Source of the DNA: Manduca sexta
Lineage: Eukaryota; Arthropoda; Insecta; Lepidoptera; Sphingidae
NCBI RefSeq assembly: GCF_014839805.1
Contig: NC_051128.1
Location: forward strand, 13,902,466-13,966,465
Length of the DNA: 64,000 nt
Reading direction: 5' to 3'
Shown here: positions 58,041 through 64,000 of the stretch, one piece after another
How positions within the stretch are numbered: position 1 is the stretch's first letter
Layout: each line of letters opens with the position of its first letter
The notes under the pieces: generated by a model
The model's database searches: none
What the model was told of the DNA's origin: nothing
The model's input: the letters and a program-made list of their open reading frames with translations, nothing else
Position numbers and translations under genes: made by a program

Positions 58041-61000
58041 CACTTTGGGGACAGAGCAAGGACCCTAGCATTATTTTAATTTACGTTTGATGTTAAGCGA
58101 AATTCGTTCAGATATGAACAGAATACGCACCGGCGGATAATAACTACCCTGCTGGTCCACTAACAGACGTTTCAATCTTCTAACTTCATTCCAATTCAAA
58201 AAATAAACCAATCAAAATGACTCATTTGTTATTATGTCACAAAAACTTTGTTCTGATTGGTCCATTTTTGTAGATCGAATAAAGCGATTGGGATCGTTTA
58301 TTGAAAATTGTGGTAAGTAACAATAGAATCAGGATCCTAATAATCTTTAAATTCCAATTACTTCGTAGTGTTTTCCTATGAAGATAAAATCCCTTACAAA
58401 TAACTATATATCCTGTTTAAATATAAACATTGTAATGCAACGTTCGTCATTAACATGTATTTTACATGATATGAATCTAATTGATTTAACATTCTTGCGC
58501 ACCTGACAATGTTCATTCTAGTTGGTTACCAAGGACAGAATAGATTATAAGGTAAACTAATATATTTTACGCTTCGCTAGACCATAGCTTAATTGATTAG
58601 ATAATATTCACGATTTTTTAATTATATTTGGGTACAATTTATTATATTACAGAATTACATAGGTTTATTTTGCGGCTTAGGCTCACTACTAATAAATCTC
58701 TAAAAAGCTCGGCGTCACTGTTTTGGGAATTAATCGAAAGGTACGGATAAAAAGACAGACAAAATGATAACGCGCTTAGGTCGTATTGATGTGCAACATT
58801 ATGAACTTGGAGAAAGACTTCAAAACCAAAACCAGACATTGCCATTATTTCTTTTGCATAATAATCCTTATCTTAAATAGGGTAGTTGACATTTTTTTAA
58901 ATACATATAAAAAATTATAACACTTAAAATCCAATGGGAAAACAATTTTCAAAATCTGCGCGAAAATAAATGAGTTATAAAGTTTTGAAATTTATTGGAA
59001 AGGGTAGCTATCAAATACGAGTAACTAATTGCAAACTGTGACGTCAGTGAATGTCACTGACCATAACTCCCCATGCGTGAGAGAGAGATGGCCAGATAAC
59101 TCCACCATACCTCTACCCACAACAGTATATCAAATATAAATACTTAATTTTTCAATCAATTATTATAATTTATACAAGAAGAATTAATTTTTCGTATCAT
59201 TTTCTGGTTTAATATAGAAAATATAGAAAATTAAACATAGGAAATTACACTATAATGATAAAACACGAGTCAATCAAATTACCGTATGTTTTTCAAATGG
59301 TACCATAGTACCGTGGTATACACATAACACTTTGTGGTATGAACGTAACATAATAATATAGCATATATGTTATAGCAATGACGTATGTCTAGATCATATC
59401 CGTGTTCGGATTTTATAGACAGTAGCTAGTTTTATTTCTGCATGATCTCTGATCCTCTACATGAATTACCCTTTGATGACTCAAGTGGAGATTGTGATCG
59501 GTCTTTAGGGTTCCATAGTCAGAACTCTGACACTAACTACGCCGCCGTGCCGTCTATCCGGTTATCGGCAACTGCCAAAACATTCGTATAACACAAGTAA
59601 AGCAGGATTCTCGTCTCCCACAGGGCAATGAGATAAATAACGTCCTTATATCCAAATCCCTCCGTATATTATGTACTACTAGTCTTTGCTGATATTGTAC
59701 TTTCCTGTAATAAAAGTCTTGCTATACTTATCTTTCTAGTATAAAGGTTACCTTTTGGTCTATCCTTATCATATATTTCAACCAAATCCATTACCTGATT
59801 AACGAGCTAACTTATATTGAACATACAAAAACCTTTCAAAGTTTTCACATTCATATTTGGATGTTTTTCTGATTTCATGCATCGAATCTTTAAGATTCTG
59901 CCTTCCTGGTTCTAACCTCTTCCCTCCCTTGATGGCGCCTCTTTGTCTAGATAAACGAGAATAAGATGCCAAACCATCCTTATTGCCACCCTTCCCCTTC
60001 CCGATTCCGTCATAATGCGCCCATAGGCCCCCACTGACCTTCATTGCCTGATCTTATATTTCCTCTCCCTTAATAAAACATTTTATTTCGCTCTTATTGT
60101 TTAAAAAACAGATATCTTAACCCTAGATTGCTCATATACAAAGTGTAGTACAAAAATAGTATCACTTTGATTTCGGTTAGAAGGTAGATATCATTAATGT
60201 TGTTATATGTTTGTAACATTAAAACTCAAATAGACAAAATACGTTAGCAAATTAAGAACAATTAACTTGACCGATTTGTTGTGTGGGGTTTCTATGCAAA
60301 CACGTTGCCGCTAATGGATTTTTCGTTCATTACTGTCAGAATGGGAATAAATCTGGGGCAATTAGAAATCAATGTAATCCAATTAAAACCCGAACCAATC
60401 TTGAATACACGACCCGCTTACAATAATAATGACAGATGAAGCATTTGCGGACCAAATGTTGCCCAAAATGCTAGTTTTCATAACATCGATAAGCTTGAAT
60501 TCGCTTCTTGAGATCTTGAGTTCGCACGGTTCTGTTACATTGTATTTACTAATTATCGTAGAATTATCGCGGACATATAGCACGATATAGGCTACTTTTT
60601 ATCCCGGTATGCTTCTATAGGAAATAATGTATTTCTTTATTAGATGTCACAAGCGCCGTGCAGTATTTTAGGGACTTTTGTACAGGGCATTCACGCAGGC
60701 GAAGCTGCGAGCAACAACTATTCGAAAATTTCGCTATTTTTTATGAATTGTCAAAATATGTATTAAGATTTCAGTGCTTATTCATAAAAGATGTGTCTAG
60801 AATTAATTCAAAATGAAAGTAATATGAAAATCAAAAGAAATCGTTTCCCACAGTTTATAATTCCATATATTTTAGGACAGGCATCCCTAAACTTAGTAAT
60901 ATTGTAAACCAAACTTACAAAACCTTTGTTTACGTAAACTTTACAAAATGTTCTTCATTTATTGCGGCTATGTTGACAGAATTATGGTATAAATTGCTGC

Positions 61001-62209
61001 AAAATCTGTTCATAATGTTGAGGTCGAGTCATAACCTATATTAGGTAAATCTTTTAGACGTTGCACATGTTTAGATGTCGATGACCAGATTCTTCTAATA
61101 AGGTATAAAATAGCTTACAATTTGTACTTGAATCATTCTTTTTTACACTAAAAGCCGTTATCTTATACTTCCAGCCTATTTAATAGTTCAACCTGTCTCA
61201 AAGTTTACTATTCTAATTTCAATTATATTTTGGATGTTTGCATTCAATTGATCGTTATTTTTCTTAATAAGCGTTTAACTAAATTCATCAGATATATTTT
61301 ATTTAGTGTGTCATTATCAATACGAAAATATTTGCGTATAAAATCAGTATGTACTTGATACGTGTGTTAATCTTCTCCGAAACGCCCGCGATGTATTCTC
61401 GTCGTATTTTTATGGACGTACAAATTGATATGTCAATTAAGATAATTGATAACATTGTATAGAAGCTCCTTGTTTTAGCTTATCGGATAAGCTCTGTTTA
61501 TGGATTTACTATCATTTCAATGAAAACAAAGTAGCTGTAAGGTAAACTATCATACGTGCTTGTTGGATTTTGTTGTTATAACATGGGCCGACAAATTAAC
61601 AAAGCTCATCTTATGTTGTATGCAGATAAACGTACATAATAGCAGAAGAATCAACTCTACTGGCTTTAAAATAGGATCAGAAATTAAGAAAGAGGAATTT
61701 ACTCACCGATTTCCCCCTGTTGTGGTAGTCTACGGAAGTGTGTCGCGTTCAGGGATCACCCTCGCCTCTGACCTCTATGACCATTCTAAAAAAGTAATGT
61801 GTATTTCGCTTATAACTTTTTTATTTATAGTTCTACGACAAAAGTTACTAGACCAAAGTTGTAGAGAATTTAATTTGCAACAAAAAATGTTTATAATTTT
61901 TTTTTGTCAGATAAATAGTTTAAGAGATACATCGTAAAAACCATTTCAAACCAAGATGGCGGCCGTGGGACAAGGGTGGCGACCCCACAAACTTGGTTTT
62001 AGCTTAACACTGACCCCCCCTACACTTCTAAAAAATAAAATTGCGTCCTCTAAAAAACGCAAGGTAAGGCCTAAAAAATGTAACATTTCAATGGACTAAT
62101 TGTCAAACGCAGCGAAATGCATTAAGTGTAGCATTGATAATGTTTACGAGTGGGCGTGGAGCTTAGCTTGAGGCAAACGATCTTTTCCCATTTACATATT
62201 ATTACTAGA
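58041..62209. other. Gene-poor interval
   Basis: No convincing gene in 4.2 kb. The frames at 59799-60044 (minus) and 61560-61937 (plus) have no domain. A decayed Helitron-like right end lies at about 60585-60720 ('ttcacgcaggcgaagctgcg' then agcaacaact). A C-rich segment at 61950-62030 may be repeat-derived. Confidence 0.45.
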
Positions 62210-63220
62210 CTAGGTTTTGCCCGCGGCTCCGCCCGCGTTTTAAAGTTTTTCAGGCTAAAGTTTTCCGTTATAAAAGTAGTAGTTTCCCGGGAGCCCGATG
62301 TTCTTCCCAGGGTCTAAAACTGTCTCCATACCAAATTTCATCTTAATACGTTAGGTAGTTTTTGAGTTTAACACGTTCGGGCAGACGGATGCAGTGGGGG
62401 ACTTTGTTTTATAATATATTTTTAGAACTTTTTAAGAGGAACAATCCCGTCATACATCATTGTTGCATAACTTTAACCGTTTACGCAGTGCACACAATGG
62501 AAGCTCTCAAAACGAATAAATTTTCCCCGTTTTTGCAACATGTTTCATTACTGCTCCGCTCCTATTGGTCATGGCGTGATGATATATAGCCTATAGCACT
62601 CCAGGAATAAAGGGCTATCCAACACAAAAAGATTTTTTCATTTCAAGCCGGTAGTTCCTGAGATTAGCCATTACTGCTGCGCTCCTATTGGTCATAGCGT
62701 GATGATATATAGCCTATAGCGCTCCACAAATAAAGGGCTATCTAACACAAAATGAATTTTTCAGTTTAAATCGGTAGTTCCTGAGATGAGCCATTACTAC
62801 TCCGCTCCTATTGGGTATAGCGTGATGATATATAGCCTATAGCAATCCACGAACAAAGGGCTATCCAACGCAAAAATATTTTTTCAGTTCGAATCGGTAG
62901 TTCCTGAGATTAGCCATTACTGCTCCGCTCCTATTGGGTATAGCGTGATGATATATAGCCTATAGCACTCCACGAACAAAGGGCTATCCAACGCAAAAAT
63001 AATTTTTCAGTTTGGACCGGTAGTTCCTGAGATCAGCCATTACTGCTCCGCTCCTATTGGGTATAGCGTGATGATATATAGCCTATAGCAATCCACGAAC
63101 AAAGGGCTATCCAACGCAAAAAGAATTTTTCAGTTTGGACCGGTAGTTCCTGAGATTAGCCCGTTCAAACAAACAAACAAACAAACAATCAAACTCTTCA
63201 GCTTTATATAATAGTATAGA
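62210..63220 (-). mobile_element. Helitron-like non-autonomous element, 1011 bp, with 123-bp tandem units
   Basis: Minus strand: 5' end tctatactattatataaagc (63220 downward), 3' end a GC-rich potential hairpin ('gcgggcggagccgcgggc') followed by aaaacctag. The flanks are A on the 5' side and T on the 3' side, i.e. insertion between A and T without target duplication: all Helitron hallmarks. The interior holds five 123-bp units ('gatgatatatagcctatag' at 62578, 62701, 62824, 62947 and 63070). There is no Rep/helicase, so it is non-autonomous. Confidence 0.8.
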
Positions 63221-63560
63221 TACTACTCACTATTTCGCCCGTGTTAAAAATTATTTCCGGAATAAATAATTTTCCCGGGATAAAAGAGTTTTCCGGGATA
63301 ACTGGCTTTTCCCAGGTAAAAGGACTCTTCTGGAATAAAAAGGTAAGCAAAGATAAGGTAGCTTTTTGTTAGTAAAATTAATTTCGGACCTTATGGAGTA
63401 TTTCCTAAGATTAGTGCGTACAAAAATAGTAAACAGTTCAACTTTGTAAGGAGCTGTGTATTGACAAACATTATTACAGTAATACATAAAAAAGTTATCC
63501 ATGTCACATGTGGTTGATTTTTGAATTTATTCCTTGTTGTTTTTGCTCATGAGAACGTAT
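63221..63560. other. Spacer between facing Helitron-like elements
   Basis: 340 bases with several 'cccgggataaaa'-type words near 63255-63330 that resemble the 3' part of the same family, so it may itself be Helitron-derived. The minus-strand frame 63251-63502 is not a gene. Confidence 0.45.
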
Positions 63561-64000
63561 TTATATACTATTATATAAAGCTGAAGAGTTTGTTTGTTTG
63601 TTTGTTTGTTTGTTTGAACGCGCTAATCTCAGGAACTACCGGTCCAAACTGAAAAATTCTTTTTGCGTTGGATAGCCCTTTGTTCGTGGAGTGCTATAGG
63701 CTATATATCATCACGCTATACCCAATAGGAGCGGGGCAGTAATGGCTAATCTCAGGAACTACCGGTCCAAACTGAAAAATTCTTTTTGCGTTGGATAGCC
63801 CTTTATTCGTGGAGTGCTATAGGCTATATATCATCACGCTATACCCAATAGGAGCGGGGCAGTAATGGCTAATCTCAGGAACTACCGGTTTGAACTGAAA
63901 AATCTTTTTGTGTTGGATAGCCCTTTGTTCCTGGAGTGCTATAGGCTATATATCATCATGCTATAACCAATAGGAGCGGAGCAGTAATGAAACATGTTGC
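63561..64000 (+). mobile_element. Helitron-like element, left part (runs off window)
   Basis: Inverted relative to 62210-63220. It begins 'tatactattatataaagctg', then a (TTTG)n run, then three 123-bp units ('aatctcaggaactacc' at 63625, 63748 and 63871). The right end lies beyond 64000. Confidence 0.75.

Noticed and set aside
61560..61937. 125-codon plus-strand frame
   Set aside because: Starts at a non-ATG codon and shows no domain; likely chance.
62578..63150. CRISPR-like regular array
   Set aside because: The 123-bp units are contiguous tandem repeats with no unique spacers, in a eukaryotic genome.

Overview
The window looks like a piece of a lepidopteran (moth or butterfly) nuclear genome. 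It is AT-rich eukaryotic DNA with spliced genes bearing GT...AG introns. It is crowded with dispersed repeats of lepidopteran type: tRNA-derived SINEs, Helitron-like elements with GC-rich 3' hairpins, a PIF/Harbinger element, a hAT MITE and LINE remnants. Insect-type receptors are present (Methuselah-like ectodomains, an Ig-superfamily adhesion receptor). Real coding sequence covers only a few percent of the 64 kb. A run of 500 N at 8100-8599 is an assembly gap.

Layout. 1-5.6 kb holds repeats only (two SINE families, a Helitron-like copy, other dispersed repeats). 5.8-6.3 kb holds, on the minus strand, a first coding exon of a Methuselah-like receptor with a signal peptide and a clear splice donor; its downstream exons were not found. 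6.4-36.6 kb is essentially gene-free and repeat-rich. It contains a ~61-bp minisatellite (9.4-9.7 kb), a dead jockey-type LINE (11.25-12.7 kb), a PIF/Harbinger element with TIRs and TAA target duplication carrying a nested Helitron-like insertion (13.4-15.3 kb), several SINEs, a 201-bp inverted-repeat MITE (20.3 kb), a poly(A)-tailed retroposed copy with 17-bp target duplications (26 kb), and two long perfect hairpins (18.3 and 30.6 kb).

36.6-44.6 kb holds the main gene: twelve plus-strand exons of an immunoglobulin-superfamily transmembrane receptor (598 residues reconstructed, five Ig-type modules, one membrane span, short cytoplasmic tail ending in a PDZ-type motif). Its 5' exons lie upstream and were not identified. 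45.2 kb holds a hAT MITE with a perfect 8-bp target duplication. 47.4-48.2 kb holds an intact 275-codon intronless ORF of unknown function with a plausible TATA/initiator and poly(A) signal. 50.7-51.0 and 53.3-53.6 kb hold two tandemly duplicated first exons (about 65% identical by my hand count) of Methuselah-like ectodomains, both ending in phase 0 donors. 53.7-64 kb is repeats, ending in two facing Helitron-like elements built of 123-bp tandem units, the last running off the window.

How the genes relate. The IgSF receptor and the Methuselah-like exons all encode extracellular recognition modules, but no shared pathway can be read from the sequence. The three Methuselah-like exons bracket the other two genes. 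This suggests an expanding receptor family in this neighbourhood whose 7TM-coding exons lie outside the window or were missed, or that the two plus-strand copies are alternative first exons of one gene.
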